A stretch of DNA of 7,391 bases from Saprospiraceae bacterium (GTDB taxonomy: Bacteria; Bacteroidota; Bacteroidia; Chitinophagales; Saprospiraceae): assembly GCA_016714985.1 (NCBI GenBank), contig JADKBS010000067.1:1-7391 (forward strand), read 5' to 3'. The position numbers and the translations under genes are program-made. Below are positions 1 to 6,084 of the stretch, piece after piece; the first letter of the stretch is position 1, and each line of letters begins with the position of its first letter. A model generated the notes under the pieces. That model saw only the letters and a program-made list of their open reading frames with translations. It had not been told where the DNA came from and made no database searches.

Positions 1-374
1 CTTCTGTGCTTTGCCGTGATTTTCACAATGGCCTGTCTTTTGGCAAGTCTGAATTTGCCCCTCGTACCAGCTTCGATCCATCAATGAAATAGACGGTATC
101 CCCGAGCTTTTTGCGTAGCACCAGCAATGCTTGGTTTCTTTCGAAAATGGGCAGGCCACGCTTCCCGTATATCGTTGCAATAGAAAAAAATCATGGGGCA
201 AAATATAAAGAATCCTTGTCCCAACTTGACACCAAATCTAACTTTCCTCCTCAGTTTTGTTCCTAACATGAAAATGCCAGGCAAAGCTGAAATCAGCTTA
301 CTTTTGCGCTTCACATTAAAAGGACATGCAATGAGATGTTCTTCCCGCTTTCCTCAAAAAAACAGATTCGAAAT
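1..374. other. Left-edge region with no identified gene; possible minus-strand gene fragment
   Basis: I recognise no gene here. The best coding-like stretch is on the minus strand, open from about 190 down to a TGA at 25-23 (about 55 codons). It contains the segments GLPIFERNQALLVL and GDTVYFIDGSKLVRG, whose composition is more natural than that of the overlapping plus-strand frames. A TGA beside a run of seven A/T pairs (184-190) limits it upstream, so a homopolymer error could hide a longer gene. I could not assign it to a family. In many Bacteroidota dxr lies upstream of rseP, but I find no dxr C-terminus on the plus strand. No convincing promoter or terminator was seen. Confidence 0.3.
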
Positions 375-1746
375 ATGGATATTCTCGTAAAGTTGGGCGG
401 TTGGTTTTGAGCCTCTCCATTCCGATTGTGCTTCACGAACTCGCCATTTTTCCTGCCACAGTGGTTCAAGACCAAAGTGGAGAAATTTTACCTCTTCTTC
501 GACCCTTGGTTTGAGAGCTTCAAAAGAAAACGGGCAAATTGGAATACGCATTGGATCGGCTGGCTGCCACTCGGTGGTTATGTGAAGATTGCGGGTATGG
601 TGGACGAGAGCTTTGACACCGAACAAATGAAGGAACCACCACAACCTTGGGAGTTCCGCTCTAAACCAGCTTGGCAGCGCCTCATCATCATGATTGGAGG
701 TGTCACCGTCAATTTCATCCTCGGCTTTTTCATTTATTCCATGATTTTTTGGACTTGGGGTGATAAGTACCTCCCCACTGAGAATGTCACTTGGGGCGTC
801 CAACCTGATTCCATTGGTCAAGTCATCGGTATTCAGCCAGGTGATATTGTAGTGGCGGTGGATACCTATCAGCTTACTCGTTACAACCCAGCGATTGCCA
901 AAACGCATATTGTGATTGATGGTGCCAGGTCGCTTACCGTGAACCGCAATGGACAACCTGTGAAGCTGAGCATATCAAGCGAGGTAGCAGAATTCCTTTC
1001 GCTTAATAAAACAAGGACGTGATGCTCTATGTTGTGGCAGCCTTTGTGGTCGGTTATGGCGGAGACCTGCAAGGGAATCTGTTTGGAAAAAATGGAGCAC
1101 CTGTGCTGAAAAGGCGGGGATAAACTTGTGACTAAAATCATCGGCTTGAACGGGGCACCAACGCCTTTTTCGGTGATTTTTCCATGCGGTGATGGCTTTG
1201 CCAAAGGGTGAGAAAGACTTGCAGGTACAGCTATTGCGTTCCCGATACCCTCAACCTGGCGGTGCACACCACTGCACGAGGCTGGTAAAATACAAGCAAG
1301 TCCCATTAGGGATTGGAGCAAGGTTTTCAAATGAAACCGAGAATTTTAGCCTGCTTCAGTCATTTCCGAAAGGATGGAAAAAATGGTCAGCATTCTTGGG
1401 AGCCAATGGAAAGCCTATGGCAAAAATGTTCTCTGGTGAAATAAAGGTAACCGAAAGCCTTGGAGCTTCATTTCGATTGGTGGCATGTTCTCCTCAGAAT
1501 GGGACTGGTATTCCGTTCTGGAACCTGACTGCCATGCTTTCGCTGGTTTTGGCATTCATCAACCTGTTGCCTATACCTGCCTTGGATGGCGGCCATGTAA
1601 TGTTCCTCCTTTTTGAGGTGTTGACGGGCAAAAAGCCAAGCGACAAGTTCATGGAAATAGCTACGATGGTAGGGTTTGTTCCTTTCTCATTTGATTTCCT
1701 TGATGGTATTTGCTTTAAGATTCCGAGATGTTCACGGCTTTTTTAA
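375..1746 (+). pseudogene. rseP: RseP-type M50 site-2 zinc metalloprotease, multiply frameshifted
   Basis: This is a membrane-embedded M50 protease that cuts transmembrane substrates within the membrane; in other bacteria RseP releases envelope-stress sigma factors by cleaving anti-sigma proteins. The start is ATG at 375 (MDILVK). The sequence then runs through the zinc-binding HEL (434-442), the segment KTKVEKFYLFFDPWF, the LPLGGYVKIAGMVDES motif, EPPQPWEFRSKPAWQR, a membrane segment (GGVTVNFILGFFIY), a PDZ-like middle part including KIIGLNGAPTPFFGDFS, then GEIKVTESLG and the second metal motif NLLPIPALDGGHV, with the Asp codon at 1585-1587. The end is TAA at 1744-1746. The corrected length of roughly 455 residues is normal for the family. 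The frame breaks several times: one base is lost near 387-391, two at 443-447 inside HExxH, and further shifts fall around 1000-1190, 1240-1500 and 1690-1740. Identity is clear. Whether the breaks are decay or sequencing error is not settled, but conserved residues persist throughout, which favours error. Confidence 0.88.
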
Positions 1747-1750
1747 GGAA
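1745..1750 (+). promoter_or_regulatory. Shine-Dalgarno-like AAGGAA before hscB
   Basis: AAGGAA overlaps the rseP stop codon and ends 6 bases before the ATG at 1757. The spacing suits a ribosome binding site and supports that start. Purine-rich sites are often weak or missing in Bacteroidota, so this is only modest support. Confidence 0.4.
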
Positions 1751-1756
1751 CAAGCC

Positions 1757-2285
1757 ATGAAACAACACTATGAATTTTTTGAGATTCCTGTTGCGTAATT
1801 CTCACCTCGATCGAGAACAGCCCTGAAGCAACGGTTTTGAAGAACAGCAACAGTTCCACCCCGTTTTTTACACTGGAATCGGAGGAAAAGCAAGCCGAAA
1901 TCCTAGAACTTTCGACCACAACAACCAAGCATTCCTCACGCTAAGTGATTTCGACAAGGTTGAAATACATTCTTGACTTAAAGGGGATATTGGCCGATTC
2001 AAACCCATGGGCTGCCAAATGCGTTTTTGATGGAAATGATGGACATCAACAAGCTATCATGGAACTTGAGTTTGATTTCAATCAAAACGGCGTTCGATGC
2101 AGCCAAGGAGAGGGTAGGGACTTAGAGGCAGACTTTTGAAAACGCCAAGCCGATCATGAAGCCTATTCAGATACCTCCAACAACGCATCCCAGAAATCGT
2201 AAAAGATTTTTTCTAAAAAAGATACCTCTGGCGAATTAAAGAAAAATTGGATAGCTTTGCACCCGCTTCAAAGGAAGTACGTTGA
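1757..2285 (+). pseudogene. hscB: HscB, J-domain co-chaperone of Fe-S cluster assembly, frameshifted
   Basis: HscB delivers the IscU scaffold to the Hsp70 chaperone HscA and stimulates its ATPase during Fe-S cluster transfer. No single frame is long, but pieces from the three frames join into one HscB. They are, in order: MKQHYEFFEIPV; LKNSxQFHP at the J-domain loop; TLESEEKQAEILELS; NNQAFLTLSDFDK; LKYILDLKGIL; LMEMMDIN; AIMELEFDFNQN; FDAAKERVGT; then VKDFF and the C-terminal RIKEKLDSFAPASKEVR, with TGA at 2283-2285. The corrected size of about 175 residues and the order of J-domain followed by a C-terminal helical IscU-binding domain fit the family. As read, the J-domain signature is HPV (1857-1865) instead of HPD. 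The gene lies 10 bases after rseP and probably shares its transcript. Several indels break it, as in rseP. Identity rests on frame-jumping reconstruction, but the matches are in order and cover the whole gene. Confidence 0.8.
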
Positions 2286-2337
2286 TTGGAATGCCCACTA
2301 TTGATGTCTTTTATCTAACTCATTGACAGTCAACGAT

Positions 2338-2347
2338 TATGTTTTTG
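2338..2347 (+). promoter_or_regulatory. Possible -7 element for the tRNA-Leu cluster
   Basis: TATGTTTTTG lies 4 bases before the first tRNA. It equals the Bacteroidota -7 consensus TAnnTTTG with one extra T. A TTGACA lies upstream at 2323-2328, but its spacing is too short for the usual -33 element of this phylum. This is a suggestion from position and similarity only. Confidence 0.28.
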
Positions 2348-2351
2348 TAAT

Positions 2352-2434
2352 GCCGAAGTGGCGGAATGGTAGACGCGCTGGATTCAAAATCCAGTGTAGG
2401 CAACTACGTGTGGGTTCGAGTCCCACCTTCGGTA
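2352..2434 (+). tRNA. tRNA-Leu (anticodon CAA)
   Basis: This is an intact class II tRNA of 83 bases that reads UUG leucine codons. The acceptor stem GCCGAAG (2352-2358) pairs with CTTCGGT (2427-2433), with one G-T pair. The D arm contains AATGGTAGA. The anticodon stem CTGGA/TCCAG encloses the loop TTCAAAA, placing CAA at 2385-2387. A long variable arm follows, typical of Leu, and then the T arm GTGGG-TTCGAGT-CCCAC. The discriminator base is A2434. CCA is not encoded and must be added enzymatically. Confidence 0.95.
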
Positions 2435-2451
2435 CTCCAAGTTTCATTTAA

Positions 2452-2510
2452 GCCGAAATGGCGGAATTGTGAGACGCACTCTTTTCAAGGGAGTGTGTCT
2501 TCATGGGTTC
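2452..2510 (+). pseudogene. Truncated tRNA-Leu-like gene
   Basis: The first 59 bases match the 5' part of a leucine tRNA: acceptor 5' strand GCCGAAA, then TGGCGGAATTG, a D arm ending AGACGC, an anticodon arm (CACTC ... GAGTG) and the start of a T arm (GGGTTC). The rest of the T arm and the 3' acceptor strand are missing, and the next tRNA begins at 2515. The anticodon loop reads TTTTCAAGG, two bases too long, so the anticodon cannot be assigned; CAA is one possible reading. As written it cannot fold into a full tRNA. It is either a decayed copy in a tandem array or an intact gene that lost about 25 bases in sequencing or assembly. Confidence 0.7.
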
Positions 2511-2514
2511 TAAT

Positions 2515-2598
2515 GGCGGAGTGTTGGAATTGGTAGACAAGCTGGTCTCAGAAGCCAGTGGTAGCAATACCGTATGAGTTCGAGTCTCATTTCCGTCA
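2515..2598 (+). tRNA. tRNA-Leu (anticodon CAG)
   Basis: This is a class II tRNA of 84 bases that reads CUG leucine codons. The acceptor stem GGCGGAG (2515-2521) pairs with TTCCGTC (2591-2597), using two G-T pairs. The D arm carries AATTGGTAGA. The anticodon stem CTGGT/GCCAG encloses CTCAGAA, placing CAG at 2539-2541. A long variable arm and the T arm ATGAG-TTCGAGT-CTCAT follow. The discriminator is A2598 and no CCA is encoded. It is the last member of the tRNA cluster and sits 4 bases before a strong hairpin. Confidence 0.92.
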
Positions 2599-2602
2599 CA
2601 CA

Positions 2603-2635
2603 GACAAAGCCTTCGCTGTAGCGAGGGGCTTTGTC
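2603..2635 (+). terminator. Hairpin terminator after the tRNA-Leu cluster
   Basis: GACAAAGCC (2603-2611) pairs with GGCTTTGTC (2627-2635). The stem continues inward as TTCGC pairing with GCGAG around a TGTA loop, with one bulged G. The result is a stem of about 14 pairs right after the last tRNA. It lacks a clean T tract (GTTCAACTT follows), so it may act as an inefficient terminator or as a 3' processing boundary. Confidence 0.7.
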
Positions 2636-2650
2636 GTTCAACTTACTATT

Positions 2651-2761
2651 GTGTCTATTCCCTCGCTTTTATTGCCTTCGCTGCTCGCACTTCTGGCCGA
2701 AATACTTGGAACGGTGGGAGGTTTTGGCGCTTCCTTGTTCTTTGTACCTGTGCCCGCCTGA
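2651..2761 (+). pseudogene. N-terminal fragment of a TauE/SafE-family membrane permease
   Basis: The 36-codon frame from GTG 2651 to TGA 2759-2761 contains LLALLAEILGTVGGFGASLF followed by FVPV. This is the first transmembrane helix and the signature GT(V/I)GGFGxS.xFVP of TauE/SafE-type anion permeases (Pfam TauE, sulfite exporter family). Full-length members have about 250 residues and eight or so membrane helices. Here the similarity stops at FVPV and none of the three forward frames after it resumes the family. It lies between the tRNA hairpin and bglX. It is most likely a remnant of a deleted gene, or the scar of an assembly collapse. The start codon is uncertain. Confidence 0.6.
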
Positions 2762-2775
2762 ATGATTTTGGCATT

Positions 2776-2783
2776 TACCTTTG
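2776..2783 (+). promoter_or_regulatory. Candidate -7 promoter element upstream of bglX
   Basis: TACCTTTG matches the Bacteroidota -7 consensus TAnnTTTG exactly. No TTG was found at the expected -33 distance. It lies about 110 bases before the likely bglX start and would leave a long leader, so it is a tentative promoter for bglX. Confidence 0.3.
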
Positions 2784-2892
2784 TTGATTAAACCAAATAG
2801 ACCATTGCAAGTTGGGAATTTCTTCGGTCGAAAAATCGAAGCCCTTCTATTTAACCGAATAGTATCCTGAATCGAAGCTTAAAACAACTAGC

Positions 2893-5178
2893 ATCGAAAC
2901 GAACGCATTACATCCTCCTGCTGAAGCGTCGGCCTAATTTTTCCCAAACCACAATGGCACAAGATGCCAGAATGAAATCCTTCATAGACGGCCTGATGAA
3001 AAAATGACCGTTGAGGAGAAAATCGGGCAACCTGAACCTTTGCCAGCAAGTGGTAGCTGACCCATCACTGGCACCGTCAGCAAGGACAGCGAAGAGAAAA
3101 TCATCGCAGGTAAGGTCGGGGCGATGTTCGGCTACCACGACCCCGTCAAGATGAAGGCCATCCAACAAATAGCCGTGGAAAAGAGCAGGTTAAAAATCCC
3201 TTTGTTCTTTGGCTTGGATGTGATTCATGGTCACCGCACCATTTTTCCCATTCCACTTGGCCTTGCCGCTACTTGGGACATGAAACTGGTTGAAAAATCG
3301 GCCCGCATTGCCGCACAGGAAGCCACTGCAGAGGGGTTGAACTGGACTTTTTCCCCCATGGTGGACATTGCACGTGACCCCCGTTGGGGCCGCATCAGCG
3401 AAGGGAATGGCGAAGACCCTTTTTTGGGTTCTGCCATTGCCAGGGCGATGGTCAAGGGCTATCAGGGCGACGACCTTGGCCTGAAAAACTCGCTGATGGC
3501 TTGCGTGAAACACTATGCGCTGTACGGTGGGGCAGAAGCTGGCCGGGACTACAACACACCGTGGACACTAGCCGAACGAGCATGTACAATTAATGGCTGC
3601 CGCCTTACAAAGCCGCTGTGGAAAGTGGGCGGCGGGTAGTGTGATGACCAGCTCAAACGTGGTGGACGAAGTGCCCGCCTCCGCCAATCGTTGGCTTCTG
3701 ACCGATGTGCTTCGCAACCAATGGGGCTTCAAAGGATTTGTCGTCACTGACTACACGGCCATCAATGAGATGACGCAACATGGCCTTGGCGACCTTCAAA
3801 CCGTCAGTGCCTTGGCGCCGAAGGCCGGGGTTGAAATGGACATGGTCGGCGAATCTTTGACGACGCTGAAAAAATGCTGGACGAGGGAACCAAACTGAAA
3901 ATGGCAGATATTGACCTTACCTGTCGTCCATTCTGGAGGCGAAATACAAAATGGGGCTATTTGAAGATCCCTATCGCCGGATTGACCCAAGCCGTCCTGC
4001 CAAGGAGGTTTTGACGCCCGAAAACCGCAAGGCTGCCCGTGAAATTGCGGCAAGTAGTTTCGTACTGCTCAAAAACGAGAACAACATGCTGCCCCTGCCG
4101 AAAACTGGCAAAACCATTGCATTTATCGGCCCGATGGCGGACAACCAAAAGGACATGCTCGGCACTTGGGTCATTGCTGGCGAAGCCGACAAGGCAGTGA
4201 CGGTGATGCAGGGCGTCAAAAATGTTGCTCCGCAACTGAATGCCATTTTCAGCAAAGGTTCCAATATTACGGACGACACGGCCTTCATGCACCGACTCAA
4301 TTTTTATAACTCACAACGGGTGGCAATTGACCTCATATCGCCCGAAACGCTGCTTCGCAACGCCTTGGAGACAGCTAATAAAGCCGACATCATCGTGGCG
4401 GTAATGGGCGAGTCGGAGAGCATGAGTGGCGAATCGAGCAGCCGGACGGAGATTGGCATCCCCGCCAGCCAGCGGAAACTCTTGGAAGAATTGGTGAAAA
4501 CGGGCAAGCCAGTTGTGTTGGTGCTGTTTACGGGCCGGCCACTCACCCTGGAGTGGGAGGACCAGCATTGCGCAGCGATACTGAACGTCTGGGCACCCGG
4601 CACCGAAGCAGGCAACGCCATCGCCGACGTGCTGTTTGGTGACGTGAATCCAAGCGGCAAGCTCACGGCTACTTTTCCCCGCTCTGTTGGGCAGATTCCA
4701 CTTTACTACAACCACAAGCCGACCGGGCGCCCTTACTATGGGAGCTATCAGGCAAAATTCCTGACGAATTACCTCGACAGCCCGAACGAGCCGCTTTACC
4801 CATTTGGCTACGGCTTGAGTTATACTTCCTTTACTTTGGAGGAAATGAAGCTCAGCAAAAGCAAAATGACAGGCAACGGCGCATTGACGGCCAGTGTGAA
4901 ACTGTCCAATGTCGGCAAAATGGCAGGCGAAGAAGTCGTCCAGCTATATCGGCGACCCCGTGGCCAGCATCAGCAGGCCGGTCAGGGAGTTGAAAGGCTT
5001 CCAAAAAATCATGCTGCAACCCGGCGAGAGCAAGGTGGTCAGCTTTAGCATCACCCCAGAATTGTTGAAGTTCTACAACCACGACCTGAAATATGATTGG
5101 GAGTCTGGCGAGTTCAACATCGAAATAGGGAACAGCTCGAACAAACTGAAAATGGAAAAGGTGACTTGGGAAAAATAA
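2893..5178 (+). CDS. bglX: Periplasmic beta-glucosidase, GH3 family BglX type, frameshifted
   Basis: This enzyme hydrolyses terminal beta-D-glucosyl residues with retention of configuration. The order of parts is: secretion leader ending TTMAQD (about 2893-2962); the GH3 barrel (KSFIDGLMKKMTVEEKIGQ, GLDVIHGHRTIFPIPLG, FSPMVDIARDPRWGR, GNGEDPFLG, VKHYALYGGAEAGRDYNT) with the nucleophile motif FVVTDYTAI, Asp codon 3749-3751; the C-terminal alpha/beta domain (SSFVLLKNENNMLPLP, FIGPMAD, MGESESMSGESSSRTE with the presumed acid/base Glu codon at 4431-4433, LFGDVNPSGKL, PLYPFGYGLSYTSF); and a fibronectin-III-like domain to TAA 5176-5178. All landmarks are present, for about 760 residues. Frame breaks occur near 2999-3004 (an A run), 3028-3062, 3560-3640, 3855-3925 and 4950. 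The longest clean stretch is 3951-5048. The first clear ATG is 2954, which falls at the end of the leader; the true start is probably near 2893. It is a single-gene unit with its own terminator. It is probably functional once base errors are corrected. Confidence 0.88.
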
Positions 5179-5197
5179 CCAGTTCACTGCAAAAATC

Positions 5198-5239
5198 AAG
5201 GTCGGTCGGGGTTCAATTCCCAACCGGCCTTGTTTTTTT
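5198..5239 (+). terminator. Intrinsic terminator after bglX
   Basis: AAGGTCGGTCGGG (5198-5210) pairs with CCCAACCGGCCTT (5219-5231) around an 8-base loop. The stem has 13 positions with one C-A mismatch and one G-T pair. It is followed by a G and seven Ts (5233-5239). It starts 20 bases after the bglX stop and is a complete Rho-independent terminator. Confidence 0.88.
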
Positions 5240-5243
5240 AGCG

Positions 5244-5251
5244 TAGTTTTG
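5244..5251 (+). promoter_or_regulatory. -7 promoter element of the secreted-protein/yidD unit
   Basis: TAGTTTTG is an exact match to TAnnTTTG and sits just after the bglX terminator. Transcription would start near 5257, leaving a leader of about 20 bases to the ATG at 5279. This argues against translation from the TTG at 5249, which lies inside the element. No clear -33 TTG was found. Confidence 0.5.
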
Positions 5252-5278
5252 TTGCTGGTACAAAAAATCAAAACGCCA

Positions 5279-5758
5279 ATGCTTTTGAAAAAATCGGTCT
5301 TCAGTCCATGCTCGGCTATTTTGATACTCGGCTTTTTGGCATTGAACCTGCTTCCACAACGGGCAATTGCGCAAGCACCCAATGGCTGGCCCATCTTTGA
5401 GCAAGTGGAGTTTGGCAAGAAGTTTTTCAAGACCTATGGTATGTTCATGCCCTGGCCCAAGTCCTTTGACAATATCCGCCAATGGGAAGGAAAGGAAGTC
5501 ATGCTCTCCGGCTATATCATTCCCACAGCGGATGCACCGGGCTACGAGGGGCTGATTCTCTCCAAATTCACCTATTCGCAATGCTTTTTTTGTGGCAAGG
5601 CTGGCTTGGCAACCGTGGCGGAAGTGGTCATGAAAAAACCGTTGAAGGACTACAAGATTGACAAACCCTATGTGTTCAAAGGCAAGTTGCAACTCAATGA
5701 AGACAACCCCGACCGGCTTATTTTTATCCTTACCGACGCCAGCCTGATGGATATGTAA
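5279..5758 (+). CDS. Small secreted protein with CFFC motif, DUF3299-like
   Basis: The gene encodes 159 residues with no frameshift. A signal peptide is clear: MLLKKSVF, a hydrophobic core AILILGFLALNLL, then a cleavage region around AIAQA (residues 29-33), so the protein is exported. The mature part has GKEVMLSGYIIP (71-82), LILSKFTYSQCFFCGKAG (92-109) with the paired cysteines C102 and C105, and a C-terminal strand pattern YVFKGKLQL and LIFILTDASLM. The layout of 'extend, cross to GYxxP, then a cysteine centre' resembles conserved Bacteroidota secreted proteins close to DUF3299, possibly with an OB-like fold; that link is from memory. The paired cysteines could bind metal or be redox active, but the function is unknown. 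ATG 5279 was chosen because the signal peptide begins there and the -7 box lies upstream. yidD follows after 22 bases, suggesting one transcript. Confidence 0.75.
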   Translation: MLLKKSVFSPCSAILILGFLALNLLPQRAIAQAPNGWPIFEQVEFGKKFFKTYGMFMPWPKSFDNIRQWEGKEVMLSGYIIPTADAPGYEGLILSKFTYSQCFFCGKAGLATVAEVVMKKPLKDYKIDKPYVFKGKLQLNEDNPDRLIFILTDASLMDM

Positions 5759-5780
5759 ACCTCATTAGCTGCCCAACGCA

Positions 5781-6021
5781 ATGGCTGATTTTATCAAAAA
5801 ACTGTTTATCCTGCCCATCCGCTTTTACAAGCGATTCATTTCACCGTTAAAACCGCCTTCGTGCAGGTACCACCCAACCTGCTCCCAGTACATGATTGAT
5901 GCTGTTCAAGAATGGGGCGTTATAAGGGGATTTTGGATGGGGTTGAAGCGATTGGTCAGCTGCCATCCTTGGTCGCCAGGGGTATGACTTAAGTCCGAAG
6001 AAAGATAAACCAATCATGTAA
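5781..6021 (+). CDS. yidD: YidD, membrane protein insertion efficiency factor
   Basis: YidD is a small, membrane-associated protein thought to help YidC insert inner-membrane proteins. The start MADFIKKLFILPIRFYKRFI has the usual amphipathic N-terminus. The family signature follows: ISPLKPPSCRYHPTCSQY, then a helix, then RLVSCHPW, with the conserved cysteines and CHPW all present. As written the frame stops at TGA 5985-5987 after 68 residues. Restoring two G bases in the TGG at 5961-5972 gives CHPWGRQGYDLSPKKDKPIM and a stop at 6019-6021, the normal CHPWGGxGYD ending and about 80 residues. A two-base loss is therefore likely. Cotranscription with the upstream secreted protein is inferred from the 22-base gap and shared promoter. 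Confidence 0.9.
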
Positions 6022-6058
6022 CACTTAGCAATCCATAACCCCAAATCCGCAATCCGTT

Positions 6059-6066
6059 TATCTTTG
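6059..6066 (+). promoter_or_regulatory. -7 promoter element of mutS
   Basis: TATCTTTG matches TAnnTTTG exactly and lies in the short gap after yidD. Transcription would start near 6072. Because the element includes the TTG at 6064-6066, that codon is unlikely to be the mutS start. No good -33 TTG was found. Confidence 0.5.
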
Positions 6067-6084
6067 CCCAAAACAAACAAACCT

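Noticed and set aside
1..374. Possible insertion sequence or transposase at the left edge.
   Set aside because: I saw no inverted repeats, target duplication or DDE-type motif, and the short minus-strand frame cannot be matched to a transposase family.
354..956. Minus-strand open frame of 200 codons opposite rseP.
   Set aside because: It is the antisense shadow of the strongly conserved RseP N-terminal half and carries no recognisable motif.
1900..1965. LTLSDFDKVEI resembles the start of the tRNA-binding domain of MetRS/CsaA.
   Set aside because: The residues on both sides continue the HscB pattern (NNQAFLTLS, then LKYILDLKG) once a base shift is allowed, and no further MetRS-like residues follow.
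3190..3513. Several open frames on the minus strand within bglX (also 3957-4300 and 4304-4715).
   Set aside because: They are shadows of the GC-rich third codon positions of bglX; the plus strand carries the GH3 motifs throughout.
5198..5231. The bglX terminator loop (GGTTCAATTCC) looks like a tRNA T arm, suggesting a tRNA remnant or att site.
   Set aside because: There is no D arm, anticodon arm or acceptor partner upstream. The two bases needed to complete a five-pair T stem mismatch, and the hairpin with its T tract is fully explained as a terminator.
4852..5430. Minus-strand open frame of 192 codons across the end of bglX and the next gene.
   Set aside because: It runs antisense through bglX, its terminator and the secreted-protein gene, all of which are well supported on the plus strand.
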